DNA of 64,000 bases from Gallionellaceae bacterium (GCA_027448945.1 DAIDMQ010000020.1:62001-126000), one strand, 5' to 3'; positions 49,537 through 61,741 are shown, counted from the stretch's first letter. Translations and numbers: made by a program. The notes: generated by a model from the letters alone, not told the origin.

Positions 49537-49677
49537 GGGCATCTCTAAAAGCCCAAACTCCGTTGCGATACTGCGTTGCTCAGAAAATTTTATCGCTTGC
49601 ATATATTTAATATGCGTCGCGTTAAAATTTACTTCGCGCCTTGCCTCGCTTAGGATTTTGAACTTTTCGAGACACCC
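49537..49677. repeat. 141-bp palindromic MITE-like element between mdh and sdhC
   Basis: The two ends are imperfect inverted repeats: 25 bp starting GGGCATCTCTAAAAG at 49537 match the reverse complement of the last 25 bp ending at 49677 (starting GGGTGTCTCGAAAAG) at 19 of 25 positions. The similarity continues inward, around AAAATTTTA and AAATTTTAA tracts, to a centre GCATAT-ATTTA-ATATGC. The whole element can therefore fold into one long stem. It contains no gene. This is the form of a miniature inverted-repeat or palindromic repeat element. No second copy was noticed in the window. Confidence 0.7.
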
Positions 49678-49703
49678 TTAACTTTTAATGGTTGAGTCTG
49701 AAA

Positions 49704-50078
49704 ATGAATAAAAAACGTCCTAAGCATCTAGCGCTTCACCTCATCAAATTACCACTCCCCGGTTTCGTATCCATCCTGCATCGCGTCAGCGGTTTCGCCT
49801 TGTTTTTGGCGCTGCCTTTGCTGTTGTTGATGTTGCAATACAGTTTGCAATCGATAGAGACCTATACCCAGCTTCAGTCCATGTACGCAAACCCCTTGGT
49901 GAAGCTGGTGATGTTGGGATTGATGTGGGCATTCCTGCATCACTTCTGTGCCGGACTGCGTTACCTGGCAATCGATTTGCATTGGGTGCACAACCTTGCA
50001 CAAGCTCGCAATAGCAGCAAGGTCGTGATGGTCGTCAGCTTGATTCTAACGGTAATCTTGGGAGTTGAATTATGGTGA
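49704..50078 (+). CDS. sdhC: succinate dehydrogenase cytochrome b556 subunit
   Basis: A 124-residue membrane anchor with three membrane segments. It shows PGFVSILHRVSGFALFLALPL (SxxHRxSG, quinone site) and the haem-ligand region FLHHFCAGLRYLAIDL (near residue 85). With SdhD it binds haem b and ubiquinone. ATG 49704 (MNKKRPKH) is preferred to the upstream TTG at 49692, although neither has a strong ribosome site. It overlaps sdhD by 7 nt. Confidence 0.93.
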   Translation: MNKKRPKHLALHLIKLPLPGFVSILHRVSGFALFLALPLLLLMLQYSLQSIETYTQLQSMYANPLVKLVMLGLMWAFLHHFCAGLRYLAIDLHWVHNLAQARNSSKVVMVVSLILTVILGVELW

Positions 50079-50419
50079 ATCGTGTCGTCGTGGGTGCGCA
50101 TTACGGCTTGCGGGATTGGCTGGTGCAACGTATCAGTGCGGTTGTCATGGTCGTATACGTGTTGATGTTGGCTGGCTATATGCTGATGCAAGATCATCTG
50201 GATTACGACACTTGGACCGGGATGTTTTCGAGTCTATGGATGCGAACTTTTAGCCTGCTGTTCTTGTTGTCACTCTTCTACCATGCGTGGATAGGTATAC
50301 GTGACATCGTGATGGATTACATCAAGCCGGCTGCGGTGCGTTTGCTGATACACACCTTGGTAGTGCTCGCCCTGGTGGTCTATACGATCTGGTCTGTACA
50401 AATTTTGTGGGGTATGTAG
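50072..50419 (+). CDS. sdhD: succinate dehydrogenase membrane anchor subunit SdhD
   Basis: A 115-residue second membrane anchor: [28 protein letters not shown], then [37 protein letters not shown] with the haem-ligand histidine in YHAWIGIRD, and a third segment [22 protein letters not shown]. It overlaps sdhC and ends 2 nt before sdhA, so the three are translationally linked. Confidence 0.93.
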   Translation: MVNRVVVGAHYGLRDWLVQRISAVVMVVYVLMLAGYMLMQDHLDYDTWTGMFSSLWMRTFSLLFLLSLFYHAWIGIRDIVMDYIKPAAVRLLIHTLVVLALVVYTIWSVQILWGM

Positions 50420-50421
50420 GA

Positions 50422-52185
50422 ATGGCAATCACTAAAAGAACTTTCGATGTGGTCGTGGTCGGTGCGGGTGGTTCAGGTATGCGTGCAGCACTGCAATTGG
50501 CGCAGGCAGGACTCAAAGTCGCGGTACTTTCCAAGGTCTTCCCGACCCGTTCACACACCGTCGCCGCCCAGGGCGGCATCGCCGCCTCGCTGGGGAATAT
50601 CAACGAAGATAATTGGCACTGGCATATGTATGACACCGTGAAAGGCTCTGATTATCTGGGTGATCAGGATGCCATCGAATTCATGTGCCGGGCCGCGCCC
50701 GAAGTGGTCTATGAGTTGGAGCATTTCGGCATGCCCTTCGATCGCCTGGACAGCGGCAAAATCTATCAGCGTCCGTTTGGCGGCCACATGCAGGAATATG
50801 GCAAGAATCCGGTGCAGCGCGCGTGTGCGGCGGCGGATAGAACGGGCCATGCGATGCTGCATACGCTGTATCAGCAAAATGTCAAAGCCAATACCAATTT
50901 CTTCATCGAGTGGATGGCGCTTGATTTGATACGCAATGAAGAGGGCGATGTACTGGGGGTCACCGCGATGGAGATCGAGACCGGCGAGACGATGATCTTC
51001 CACGCACGTGCCACTTTGTTTGCGACGGGCGGCGCGGGACGTATCTTCGCTTCCAGCACGAATGCCTTCATCAATACCGGCGACGGACTGGGTATGGCCG
51101 CGCGGGCCGGTATTCCATTGGAAGATATGGAGTTCTATCAATTCCATCCGACCGGTGTGTATGGCGCGGGCGTGCTAATCACCGAAGGCGTGCGCGGTGA
51201 AGGCGGCTATCTGGTTAACAAGGACGGCGAACGCTTCATGCCCAAGTACGCGCCGAATGCCAAGGACTTGGCGAGCCGGGATGTGGTGTCGCGTGCCATG
51301 ACCATAGAGATCAACGAGGGTCGCGGTTGCGGTCCGCATGGCGATCACGTCATGCTCAAGCTCGATCACTTGGGCGAGGATGTCATCAAACAGCGACTGC
51401 CCGGGATACGCGAAATCGCGCTGAAGTTTGCGCACGTCGATCCTGCCAAAGCCCCGATTCCTGTTGTGCCGACTGCGCATTACATGATGGGCGGCATTCC
51501 GACCAATTACCACGGTCAAGTGGTCGCACCGTACAAGACGGGTCCCGATGAAGTCGTGCATGGGTTCTATGCAGTGGGAGAGTGCGCTTGTGTTTCGGTA
51601 CATGGAGCGAATCGACTGGGCTGTAACTCTTTGTTGGATCTGCTGGTGTTTGGTCGCGCAGCAGGGCAGCAAATCATCGAAGACCTGAAGAGCAACCCAC
51701 ACGTCAAACCTTTGCCTGCGGATGCGGGTGATTATTCCTTGGCGCGCCTGGCACGTTTGGAGCATCAGAAGAACGGCGAAAGTGTGGCCGAGGTCGGTGA
51801 CGCGATGCGCAGGACCATGCAGAAACATTGCGGTGTGTTCCGTTTTCCCGAATTGATGGCTGAAGGTGTGCAGCAAATTAAGGACGTGGCAGCACGTGTG
51901 GCCAATACCGAGATCGGCGACAAGAGTCGTGTGTTCAATACTGCACGCATAGAGGCTCTGGAATTGGACAACCTGATCGAAGTGGCGCAAGCCACTATGA
52001 TCGCTGCCGAAGCCCGCAAGGAAAGTCGCGGTGCACATGCACGCGAAGACTTCCAAGCGCGCGACGATGTCAACTGGCTCAAGCACAGCCTGTATTTCAG
52101 AGAAGGTCATAGGCTGGATTACAAGCCGGTGCGTTTGAAGCCTTTGACTGTGGATTCCTTCCCGCTCAAGGCCCGCTCGTATTGA
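50422..52185 (+). CDS. sdhA: succinate dehydrogenase flavoprotein subunit
   Basis: A 587-residue FAD subunit of complex II that oxidises succinate to fumarate. It has the FAD fold [23 protein letters not shown], the covalent-FAD histidine in [10 protein letters not shown] (residue 44), [48 protein letters not shown], the active-site Arg/His region ([16 protein letters not shown]) and [22 protein letters not shown] 50422 fits the family start. Unusually, sdhB is not next but 3.3 kb downstream, beyond three unrelated genes. Confidence 0.98.
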   Translation: MAITKRTFDVVVVGAGGSGMRAALQLAQAGLKVAVLSKVFPTRSHTVAAQGGIAASLGNINEDNWHWHMYDTVKGSDYLGDQDAIEFMCRAAPEVVYELEHFGMPFDRLDSGKIYQRPFGGHMQEYGKNPVQRACAAADRTGHAMLHTLYQQNVKANTNFFIEWMALDLIRNEEGDVLGVTAMEIETGETMIFHARATLFATGGAGRIFASSTNAFINTGDGLGMAARAGIPLEDMEFYQFHPTGVYGAGVLITEGVRGEGGYLVNKDGERFMPKYAPNAKDLASRDVVSRAMTIEINEGRGCGPHGDHVMLKLDHLGEDVIKQRLPGIREIALKFAHVDPAKAPIPVVPTAHYMMGGIPTNYHGQVVAPYKTGPDEVVHGFYAVGECACVSVHGANRLGCNSLLDLLVFGRAAGQQIIEDLKSNPHVKPLPADAGDYSLARLARLEHQKNGESVAEVGDAMRRTMQKHCGVFRFPELMAEGVQQIKDVAARVANTEIGDKSRVFNTARIEALELDNLIEVAQATMIAAEARKESRGAHAREDFQARDDVNWLKHSLYFREGHRLDYKPVRLKPLTVDSFPLKARSY

Positions 52186-52269
52186 TTTTTCTGTATGGCG
52201 TTGCCGACTGGCGGTACTGCGGCAATTCAAAAGTAGCAGTCTATTGATGGTCAACCACTTTGGGAGGCA

Positions 52270-53289
52270 ATGATGAGTAAGTTATTAATTGGATTGATGC
52301 TGGTATGCATATCGGTTAGTGATTCAGCATGGGCTGCCGGTAGCGACGAACTCTGGGAAATCACCAATAAGATGGAGATGGAAGGCATGCCATTTGCCAT
52401 GCCCGGACAGACCAGCAAGGTTTGTATGCAGAAGGGCAAGCAAAACGATCCCGCCCAGGCGCTACCCAAGGACAAGGAGCAGAATTGCAAGATGTCCGAT
52501 GTCAAGATGTCGGGTAACAAGACTAGTTGGAAAATGAGCTGCTCGGGTAAGGATCCCATGACGGGAGAGGGGGAAATGATATCGTCCAGCAGTAGCTATA
52601 GTGGCAAGGTCAAAATGCACTCGGCTGATGGCGATATGAACATGCGTTATGAGGGCAAGCGCATAGGCAGTTGCGATTATGCCAAGGATGGACCCGAAGC
52701 CAAATTCACTGCGATGAAAAACGACATGGATGCCAAGTCGGAGCAGGAGCGTGTTAAAGAGTGCAAGAATGCAGTCGATGATGATTCTTATAGCCACTTC
52801 TTCAAGCCTGATTGCAGTTGGGCTAAGGATGCAAGTAGCAAAAAAGTTTGTGCCAATATGGCTTGCCCTGATTTCCGTCCTCAAATGTGTGATCGTATCG
52901 CCAAAAAATTATCCCTAGGCGATGACGGCTATGAGGAAATCGCAAACAACAAAGATGCGGTTAAATTGGCGAAAGAGTGCGGTCCGAGTTACGAGAAATC
53001 GACCCGTGCATATTGCAACCGCCAGCTGCAGGCCAAGAACTATGGGAAGCTGGCCGCGCATTGCGATAAAGAATCCAAGCCTTTGTTCGACAAGAATTGC
53101 GCCGGTCGTGATTACACCGCCGCGATGGATAGCGCATATGGCCCAATCTGCCGCCGTTACGGTAAATGGAAGAATGCGCCGGCAGATGAGGGCGAACAAA
53201 GCGACAATGGCGGTTCCTCTGCAGGCAGCAATCCTGCCAAATCCATATTGGATGGGGCGAAAAACCTAAAGGGACTATTCGGTTTCTGA
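52270..53289 (+). CDS. cysteine-rich exported DUF3617 protein
   Basis: A 339-residue protein with a signal peptide (ending AWA-AGSDE). The first third is the DUF3617 pattern: ELWEITNKMEMEGMPFAMPGQTSKVCMQKG, CKMSDVKMSGNKTSWKMSC and a MTGEGEMISSSSSYSGKV turn. The rest adds at least a dozen cysteines in regular spacing (ECKNAVDD, KPDCSW, KVCANMACPDFRPQMCDRI, AKECG, AYCNRQLQ, HCDKES, NCAGRD), suggesting several disulfides in a periplasmic repeat domain. The function is unknown. GGGAGG precedes the ATG. It sits between sdhA and the D,D-carboxypeptidase. Confidence 0.75.
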   Translation: MMSKLLIGLMLVCISVSDSAWAAGSDELWEITNKMEMEGMPFAMPGQTSKVCMQKGKQNDPAQALPKDKEQNCKMSDVKMSGNKTSWKMSCSGKDPMTGEGEMISSSSSYSGKVKMHSADGDMNMRYEGKRIGSCDYAKDGPEAKFTAMKNDMDAKSEQERVKECKNAVDDDSYSHFFKPDCSWAKDASSKKVCANMACPDFRPQMCDRIAKKLSLGDDGYEEIANNKDAVKLAKECGPSYEKSTRAYCNRQLQAKNYGKLAAHCDKESKPLFDKNCAGRDYTAAMDSAYGPICRRYGKWKNAPADEGEQSDNGGSSAGSNPAKSILDGAKNLKGLFGF

Positions 53290-53293
53290 TTCT

Positions 53294-54094
53294 ATGCGGT
53301 GGTGGTTCCTTATCTGCTGTGGCTGTCTGAGCGTAATCGCGACGGCCACAGCCGCACCCCTTCCTTTTCAGGTGCAGGCAAGTGCCTATCTGGTTGAAGT
53401 CGATCACCGGATACGCTGGCAACATCAGATTAATCAGCGGCTGGCGCCTGCCAGTCTGACCAAGCTGATGACAGTGTTGCTGTTGTCTGAGCACTATGAC
53501 TCCCGACAGACTGTCACCATCAGTGCCGCTGCCGCAAGAGAGACAGGTTCTCGCTTGGGATTGCGTGCCGGGGAGGTTATGCGCGTTGAGGATTTACTTG
53601 CCGCCAGCCTGATCAATTCGGCCAATGACGCATGTCATGCACTTGCCGATCACATCGCAGGCGATCAGTCTCGTTTTGTACGTTTGATGAATCAGCGTGC
53701 CCGGGAGTGGGGTTTGCAAAATACGCATTTCACCAATGCCTGCGGCCACGATGATGTGCAGCATTACTCCTCGGTGCAAGACATGACGACGCTGGCACAC
53801 AAAGTCATGGCTCAGCCGGCGTTGTTGGAACTGATGGCACGACGAACCCTGCAAATCGGCAATGCGGACGGAACCCGACACTTTGATTTGACCAATAAGA
53901 ATGCCCTCATCGGCAGGCATGAAGGTGCCGTCGGTATGAAATCGGGATACACGCCCAAGGCGGGCAAGTGTCTGGTGGCACTGGTTCAGCGTGCAGGAGT
54001 GACGATATTGCTGGTGATGTTGCACGACACCAATCGCTGGTGGGATGCTGCAGATATTCTGGATTTTGCCTATGCTCAATCGCATCATGATTGA
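53294..54094 (+). CDS. D-alanyl-D-alanine carboxypeptidase-type penicillin-binding protein (S11)
   Basis: A 266-residue exported serine peptidase. A signal peptide covers residues 1-20 (ending TATA-APLPF). The three catalytic motifs are SLTK (residues 54-57), SAN in LINSANDACHAL, and KSG in GMKSGYTPKAG. It is shorter than PBP5/6 (about 380-400 residues) and lacks the beta-rich C-terminal domain and the amphipathic membrane helix. It would trim the terminal D-Ala from peptidoglycan stems in the periplasm. It lies 4 nt after the DUF3617 gene, and its end overlaps the next gene. Confidence 0.9.
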   Translation: MRWWFLICCGCLSVIATATAAPLPFQVQASAYLVEVDHRIRWQHQINQRLAPASLTKLMTVLLLSEHYDSRQTVTISAAAARETGSRLGLRAGEVMRVEDLLAASLINSANDACHALADHIAGDQSRFVRLMNQRAREWGLQNTHFTNACGHDDVQHYSSVQDMTTLAHKVMAQPALLELMARRTLQIGNADGTRHFDLTNKNALIGRHEGAVGMKSGYTPKAGKCLVALVQRAGVTILLVMLHDTNRWWDAADILDFAYAQSHHD

Positions 54095-55418
54095 ACGTTA
54101 CAGTCCATGGCTAATACTTGCATTGCTGCTACTGGCGTATGGAAGTACGCCCGGCACGCCTTTCCAATTCGACGACTATAACGTCATCGTCGCGGCACAG
54201 AGCGCACATGGTTACGCAGCTTGGTGGCATGACCTGGGTCATGGTCTGCGCCCATTACTCAAGCTAAGTTATGCAATGAACTGGGCGTCGGGTTCGGAGG
54301 TATGGGGCTTCCATCTATTTAATCTGCTGCTGCATCTGGCCAACACACTGCTGGTCTACAAATTGGTTACGCAGGTATGTGTGCTGTCGGGCAGGTCATC
54401 GATAGCCCCGTCTATCGGCGTCCTGAGTGCAGCCCTGTTCGCGCTACATCCGGCGCATACCGAGGCAGTCACCTATATCAGCGGTCGCTCGATCTCCCTG
54501 ATGACCATGTTCTATCTTGCCTCGGTGCTGTCCTATGCCCGGGGCCGCGAGCAGCAGAATAGTTTTCTCGTTTATATCGTCTCGCCCGTCTTATTCGTGC
54601 TTGCGGTCGCGAGTAAAGAAACCGCGCTCACCTTACCCTTTGCCATACTGCTGTGGGAAAGATGCTTCTATGTGGGTCGTTCTTGGCGCGAGGTCGGCAG
54701 AAAAATAGCTGTGCATGGCACGCTGTTACTCATCATGGTTATGGTGTTGCTGATGCAAGAGCGTTATTGGCAGATGATGGATTTCAGCGCAAATCTGCAT
54801 AGTGTCATGGAAAATTTCTATACGCAGACCCATGCCATGACTTATTTGTTGGGGCAGCTGCTGATACCTTTACAACAGAACATCGACCCTGATCTTGCCG
54901 TGGTTAAAACATGGCAAGCAGTTTTTCCCGAAGTATTACTTTGGGTAACGCTGTTGGCTGTTGCTTGCGCCCAACGCTCCCGTTTGATGATATTCGCCCT
55001 GCTATGGCTGTTGTTGCAGCTGTTTCCCATTTACGTGTTCTTGCCCAGACTGGATATCGCCAATGACAGGCAACTCTATCTTGCCGATTGGACGGTGCTG
55101 ATGTTGATTGCTTTGATAATTTTCCGGGTGTTCAAGCAGGACAAGACACGTTATGTTTTTGTTTTGGTATTGTTGTTTTTTGCCGCGCTGGCAACGTGGT
55201 CGCGGAATCAGGATTATCGTAGTGAAATCGCGCTCTGGGAGGCAACGGTTCGGGCTTCGCCATACAAGGCCAGGCCACAAAACAACTTGGGCTATGCATA
55301 TTTTCTTGATGGGCGAAAAACTGATGCGGAACGGGCTTATAGTGCTGCACTTAAAATCGATCCAAATTTTTGGCGGGCTGAAAATAATCTTCTACAGCTG
55401 CGCGAGAATCGGCAATAA
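54072..55418 (+). CDS. polytopic membrane protein with C-terminal TPR (TMTC-like glycosyltransferase candidate)
   Basis: A 448-residue protein with about 9-10 membrane segments and a single tetratricopeptide repeat at the end (PQNNLGYAYFLDGRKTDAERAYSAALKIDPNFWRAENNL). Early segments read FQFDDYNVIV (acidic pair after the first helix) and RPLLKLSYAMNWASG ... GFHLFNLLLHLANTLLVYKLV, then AALFALHPAHTEAVTYISGRSISL. This is the pattern of the TMTC/PMT-like group of lipid-linked sugar transferases (GT-C fold). Donor and acceptor are unknown. ATG 54072 overlaps the end of the carboxypeptidase gene; ATG 54087 is possible. It lies 22 bp before sdhB. Confidence 0.75.
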   Translation: MLNRIMIERYSPWLILALLLLAYGSTPGTPFQFDDYNVIVAAQSAHGYAAWWHDLGHGLRPLLKLSYAMNWASGSEVWGFHLFNLLLHLANTLLVYKLVTQVCVLSGRSSIAPSIGVLSAALFALHPAHTEAVTYISGRSISLMTMFYLASVLSYARGREQQNSFLVYIVSPVLFVLAVASKETALTLPFAILLWERCFYVGRSWREVGRKIAVHGTLLLIMVMVLLMQERYWQMMDFSANLHSVMENFYTQTHAMTYLLGQLLIPLQQNIDPDLAVVKTWQAVFPEVLLWVTLLAVACAQRSRLMIFALLWLLLQLFPIYVFLPRLDIANDRQLYLADWTVLMLIALIIFRVFKQDKTRYVFVLVLLFFAALATWSRNQDYRSEIALWEATVRASPYKARPQNNLGYAYFLDGRKTDAERAYSAALKIDPNFWRAENNLLQLRENRQ

Positions 55419-55440
55419 TTCGGCAACGGAGGAGTGAGTC

Positions 55441-56136
55441 ATGCGTTTTTCAATTTACCGCTACAACCCAGACACCGATAGTGCGCCATACATGCGCGAC
55501 TATGAGCTCAAAATCGAGGCGGGTGACATGATGTTGCTGGATGCCTTGGTGATGTTAAAGCAGCAGGATGACAGCCTGTCTTTGCGTAAATCCTGCCGTG
55601 AAGGTGTGTGCGGTTCGGATGCCATGAATATCAATGGGCGTAACGGTTTGGCGTGCATCACGCCAATTTCGTCCCTAAAGCAACCCATAGTGTTGCGCCC
55701 GCTGCCGGGGCTGCCCGTGATACGCGATCTGATCGTCGATATGACGCAGTTCTTCAAACAATATCATTCGATCAAACCTTACCTTATCAACAACGATCCA
55801 CCGCCCGAGACTGAGCGTTTGCAATCGCCCGAACAACGCGCGCATCTGAACGGTTTATACGAGTGCATCTTGTGCGGATGTTGCACGACCTCATGCCCCT
55901 CGTTCTGGTGGAATCCGGACAAATTTGTCGGCCCGGCCGGGCTGTTGCAAGCCTATCGATTCATCGCCGATACGCGTGACCAAGCCACCAGCGAACGTCT
56001 GGATGATTTGGAAGACCCGTACCGTTTGTTCCGGTGCCACACCATTATGAATTGCGTGGATGTCTGTCCCAAGGAATTGAATCCTACCGAGGCGATAGGC
56101 AACATCAAAGATCTGATGATCAAACGCATGGTATGA
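55441..56136 (+). CDS. sdhB: succinate dehydrogenase iron-sulfur subunit
   Basis: A 231-residue subunit carrying the three Fe-S clusters. The 2Fe-2S ligands are in CREGVCGSDAMNINGRNGLAC. The 4Fe-4S ligands are in CILCGCCTTSCPSFWWN, and the 3Fe-4S and remaining ligands are in CHTIMNCVDVCPKELNP. A strong GGAGGAG site precedes the ATG. It is separated from sdhCDA by three unrelated genes but is followed directly (4-nt overlap) by sdhE, keeping the sdhB-sdhE-gltA order. Confidence 0.98.
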   Translation: MRFSIYRYNPDTDSAPYMRDYELKIEAGDMMLLDALVMLKQQDDSLSLRKSCREGVCGSDAMNINGRNGLACITPISSLKQPIVLRPLPGLPVIRDLIVDMTQFFKQYHSIKPYLINNDPPPETERLQSPEQRAHLNGLYECILCGCCTTSCPSFWWNPDKFVGPAGLLQAYRFIADTRDQATSERLDDLEDPYRLFRCHTIMNCVDVCPKELNPTEAIGNIKDLMIKRMV

Positions 56137-56423
56137 CGACTCCCGGCACATTAGATTTGGTGAAGGATGGAGCAACCCTGGCGAGTGACGAGGGCGCTTT
56201 GCGACGTATGCAATGGCGCGCTCGACGAGGCTTGTTGGAATTGGATATTTTTTTACAACCATTTGTTGCGCAGCGATACTCGGGCTTGAGCGATGCAGAG
56301 AAGTTGGTATTCGAAGAACTACTCGATCTGCCGGATAACACGCTCTGGGATATGATGTCGGGCAGAGTAATCAACGAAGATTTAGCACGGGCCAGTTTGT
56401 TGGAAATGATTAAAACATTGTAA
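56133..56423 (+). CDS. sdhE: FAD assembly factor SdhE (CptB)
   Basis: A 96-residue factor that promotes covalent attachment of FAD to SdhA. The family motif [15 protein letters not shown] (near residue 29-43, RGxxE type) is intact, with a helical bundle after it ([26 protein letters not shown]). ATG 56133 overlaps the sdhB stop as ATGA; the frame is open from 56034 within sdhB but that is out of pattern. The YgfX-like protein at 1.5 kb belongs to the family encoded next to sdhE in E. coli. Confidence 0.93.
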   Translation: MTTPGTLDLVKDGATLASDEGALRRMQWRARRGLLELDIFLQPFVAQRYSGLSDAEKLVFEELLDLPDNTLWDMMSGRVINEDLARASLLEMIKTL

Positions 56424-56443
56424 TTGCAGAGATGGGAATCAAT

Positions 56444-57730
56444 ATGGAAAAGCAACGTGTCGCGACCCTGACTTTAGATGATGGCCGCAGTATAGAACTG
56501 CCTATGATGTCAGGTACTTTAGGTCCGGATGTTATCGACATCCATGGATTGAGTAAGCTGGGTATCTTTACCTTTGACCCGGCATTCTTCTCTACCGCAA
56601 GTTGTACCTCGGAGATTACCTTCATTGATGGTGAAGAGGGTTTGCTTTACTACCGTGGTTATCCAATAGAGCAGTTGGCCAAAAATTCAGATTTTCTCGA
56701 AGTGTGCTACCTGCTATTGAATGGTGACTTACCGAATGCCGAGCAGAAGCAAGAGTTCAATACTTTGATTACGCATCACACCATGGTCCATGACCAGTTG
56801 GCGCGCTTCTACAATGGTTTCCGTCGTGATGCGCACCCTATGGCAGTGATGGTCGGTGTAGTCGGTGCACTTTCCGCCTTCTATCACGACTCTTTGGATA
56901 TTAATAATCCGCAGCATAGGGCGGTGTCCGCTCAGCGCCTATTAGCCAAAGTACCTACCATCGCCGCGATGTCGCATAAGTACAACATCGGCGAACCCTT
57001 TATGTACCCGAAGAATAAATTCACCTTCGTGGAGAACTTCATGTACATGATGTTCGCGACGCCGGCGGAGGAATACGTGCCCAATCCGACATTGGTGCGA
57101 GCCTTGGAACGTATATTCATACTGCATGCGGATCATGAGCAGAATGCATCCACTTCTACCGTGCGACTGGCGGGCTCCAGCGGTGCCAATCCATTCGCTT
57201 GCGTAGCCTCGGGTATCGCAGCTTTGTGGGGCCCGGCACACGGCGGTGCTAACGAGGCGGCACTGAAGATGTTAGAGGAGATTGGCGATATCTCAAATGT
57301 CGATGAATATGTGCAAGGTGTTAAAGACAAGAAGTATCGTCTGATGGGCTTCGGCCACCGCGTATACAAAAACATGGACCCTCGTGCTTCGGTGATGCGT
57401 GAGACCTGCTACGAAGTACTTAAAGAGTTGGGTCTGGAGAACGATAAGCTGTTCAAGCTCGCAATGGCGCTGGAAAAGATTGCATTGAGCGACCCATACT
57501 TCATCGAACGTAAACTCTACCCCAACGTGGACTTCTATTCCGGCATCGTTTTGCGTGCGCTGGGTATCCCGACCAACATGTTCACCGTGATCTTTGCTGT
57601 GGGACGTACCATAGGCTGGATATCACAATGGAATGAGATGATTGCCGACAAGGGCCAGAAAATCGGTCGCCCACGCCAGCTATATATAGGCGAGAAGCGC
57701 CGTGACTATGTGGCAGTGAATCAAAGGTGA
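56444..57730 (+). CDS. gltA: citrate synthase (type I hexameric)
   Basis: A 428-residue enzyme condensing oxaloacetate and acetyl-CoA. It shows [95 protein letters not shown] and the catalytic [14 protein letters not shown]. This long form is typical of proteobacterial, NADH-sensitive enzymes. I prefer ATG 56444, with GGGAATC upstream, to ATG 56432. The stop overlaps the sucA start. Confidence 0.97.
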   Translation: MEKQRVATLTLDDGRSIELPMMSGTLGPDVIDIHGLSKLGIFTFDPAFFSTASCTSEITFIDGEEGLLYYRGYPIEQLAKNSDFLEVCYLLLNGDLPNAEQKQEFNTLITHHTMVHDQLARFYNGFRRDAHPMAVMVGVVGALSAFYHDSLDINNPQHRAVSAQRLLAKVPTIAAMSHKYNIGEPFMYPKNKFTFVENFMYMMFATPAEEYVPNPTLVRALERIFILHADHEQNASTSTVRLAGSSGANPFACVASGIAALWGPAHGGANEAALKMLEEIGDISNVDEYVQGVKDKKYRLMGFGHRVYKNMDPRASVMRETCYEVLKELGLENDKLFKLAMALEKIALSDPYFIERKLYPNVDFYSGIVLRALGIPTNMFTVIFAVGRTIGWISQWNEMIADKGQKIGRPRQLYIGEKRRDYVAVNQR

Positions 57731-60583
57731 GCGAAAATTACAATCGGCAGATGCAGGACAGCTCATTGCTGTTTGGCATCAATGCGCCATTCATAGAGGC
57801 GTTGTACGAGCGTTATCTGCAAGATCCCGGCAGTGTGCCGGTGCAGTGGCATCATTATTTTGACCAGCTGCAAAGCGCGCAATCAGGCCCCGCCGATGTG
57901 GCGCATAGCCCGATACAAAAGGCTTTTGAGGCTATGCCGAAAGTGGCGGCGGCCAATCTCTTGCCGCCTGACGCGGAGTTGGAACGCAAGCAAGTCAAAG
58001 TGCTGCAACTCATCAACGCACATCGCTTCCTGGGGGTACGGGTCGCCAATCTGGATCCTTTGAACCGTCATGCCAAACCGCTAGTGCCGGAGCTCGACCC
58101 GGCTTATTACGAGTTCAGCGAGTCGGACATGGACACCACCTTTGATACCGGTTCGCTGGTGGGGGGCGCGCGCATGACGCTGCGCGAGATTCTGCTGCTG
58201 TTGCGCCAAACCTATTGCGAGAGCATCGGTGCGGAATATATGTACATCAGCGATATCACACAAAAGCGCTGGATACAGAACAGGTTGGAGAGTGTACGGG
58301 GCATCGCCGGTTATGACGCGGCCAAGCGTAAACACATACTCGAATATCTCAGTGCCGCCGAAACACTCGAACGTTATTTGCACACTAAATTCGTGGGTCA
58401 AAAGCGTTTCTCGCTCGAAGGCGGCGAGACGCTGATTCCCTTGTTGGACCATATGTTGCAACGCAGCGGTGCGCAGGGTGTGAACGAGGCTGTCATCGGT
58501 ATGGCGCATCGCGGCCGCCTCAATGTCCTGGTGAACATACTGGGCAAACAACCCTCGATGCTGTTTGCCGAATTTGAAGGCATACATGCGGAACACCTGA
58601 CTTCGGGCGACGTTAAATATCACCAGGGTTTCTCTGCGGATATTGCAACGCCGGGCGGGGAGATGCATGTGGTGCTGGCCTTCAATCCCTCGCATTTGGA
58701 GATCGTCAATCCTGTCGTCGAAGGCTCGGTGCGTGCCCGCCAGCAACGTCTCAAGGACTTTGAGGGCGATAAAGTGCTGCCCATCTTGCTGCATGGCGAT
58801 GCGGCTTTCGGCGGTCAAGGCGTGATACAGGAGACCTTGGGGATGTCGCAATTGCGCGGCTTCCGCACCGGCGGTACGTTGCACGTCATCATCAATAACC
58901 AGATTGGTTTCACCGCATCAGACTCAAGAGATACGCGTTCCACCAATCATTGTAGCGATGTGGCAAAGATGATAGATGCGCCAATCTTTCATGTGAATGC
59001 GGACGATCCGGAGGCGGTGCTGCTGGTCACCGAGATCGCGCTCGACTATCGCATGAAGTTCCATCGCGATGTCGTGATAGACATGGTGTGCTTCAGAAAA
59101 CTGGGACACAACGAGCAGGACGAACCGCTGGTTACCCAGCCTTTCATGTACCGTTACATCCGCAAGCATCCCGGCACACGCGCGGTCTACGCTGAACGCT
59201 TGTTGCAAGATGGCATCATCAAAGCGGGCGACTCCGATGAAATCGTGGCGAACTATCGCTTGGCTATGGATAGCGGGCAAAACTCCTTACATCCCGTACT
59301 GGATAAGCCCAAAGGCAAGATCACCACCGACTGGACACCCTACAAAGGGGATATCCGTTGGGATATGCCCGTGAACACCACTGTTTCGGTAGCAAAGTTG
59401 CAGCAATTATCCGCGCCACTTGTCACTGTGCCCGAGGGTTTCCTGTTGCAATCCCGGGTACAAAAAATCGTGGATGACCGGGCTGCCATGGCCAAGGGTG
59501 AATTGCCCCTGGATTGGGGGATGGCAGAGAATTTGGCTTATGCCACTTTGCTGACCGAGGGCTATCCGGTTCGCCTGTGCGGACAAGACAGCCAGCGCGG
59601 AACCTTCTTCCACAGACATGCGACATGGCATGACCAGAATCGCACCGTGTGGCACGAAGGGGCATATACCCCCTTGCAGCATCTGACACCCGATCAGGCC
59701 AGCTTCATGGTCATAGACTCCTTCCTGTCCGAGGAAGCGGTATTGGGTTTTGAATATGGTTATGCAACGGCAAGGCCAAATTCATTGGTACTGTGGGAAG
59801 CCCAGTTCGGTGACTTTGCGAACGGTGCCCAAGTCGTCATAGACCAGTTCATCGCCTCGGGCGAAGTGAAATGGGGCAGATTGTGCGGACTGGTGATGTT
59901 GTTGCCGCATGGTTATGAAGGGCAGGGGGCGGAACACTCGTCGGGTCGCATCGAGCGCTATTTGCAACTCTGTGCGGATTACAACATTCAAGTTTGCATT
60001 CCCTCTTCTGCGGCACAGATGTTCCATCTTTTGCGTCGCCAGATGTTGCGGCCATACCGTAAGCCGCTGATCATTTTCACCCCCAAAAGTCTGTTACGCA
60101 GCAAAGATGCGGCCTCCCCGTTGAGCGACTTCGCGCAGGGCGGTTTTCAGCCGGTGATGCCGGAGGTGGAAGCGATAAATGCGAACACAGTGAGACGTAT
60201 CATCGCCTGCAGCGGCAAGGTGTATTACGAACTGGTTGCGGCACGCAAGGCTAAGCAGATCGCAGACATGGCCATCATACGCATAGAGCAACTCTATCCC
60301 TTCCCGCACCGGGACTTTGCGGCGCAGGTGGCAGCCTATCCGAATGCCACAGAGTTCCTATGGTGTCAGGAAGAGCCCGGCAATCAGGGCGCTTGGCATC
60401 GTATCCAACACTATCTGCTGCGGCATCTGCGTAAAGGCATGCGTTTGGATTACGCCTTGCGGCCTTCTTCTGCCGCACCCGCCGCAGGTTATCTGGCCGT
60501 GCATCAGGAACAACAAAAAGCAGTGATTGACGCGGCCTTCCGCGACGATCTTGATATCAAACCCCATCGAGGAGTGCCGCAAC

Positions 60584-60597
<14 letters not shown>
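57727..60597 (+). CDS. sucA: 2-oxoglutarate dehydrogenase E1 component
   Basis: A 956-residue thiamine-diphosphate-dependent decarboxylase of the 2-oxoglutarate dehydrogenase complex. It begins with the E2-binding helix ([24 protein letters not shown]). Markers are [88 protein letters not shown] and HNEQDEP. It probably starts at GTG 57727 within the gltA stop; ATG 57751 is an alternative. It overlaps sucB by 14 nt. Confidence 0.97.
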
Positions 60598-61741
<1,144 letters not shown>

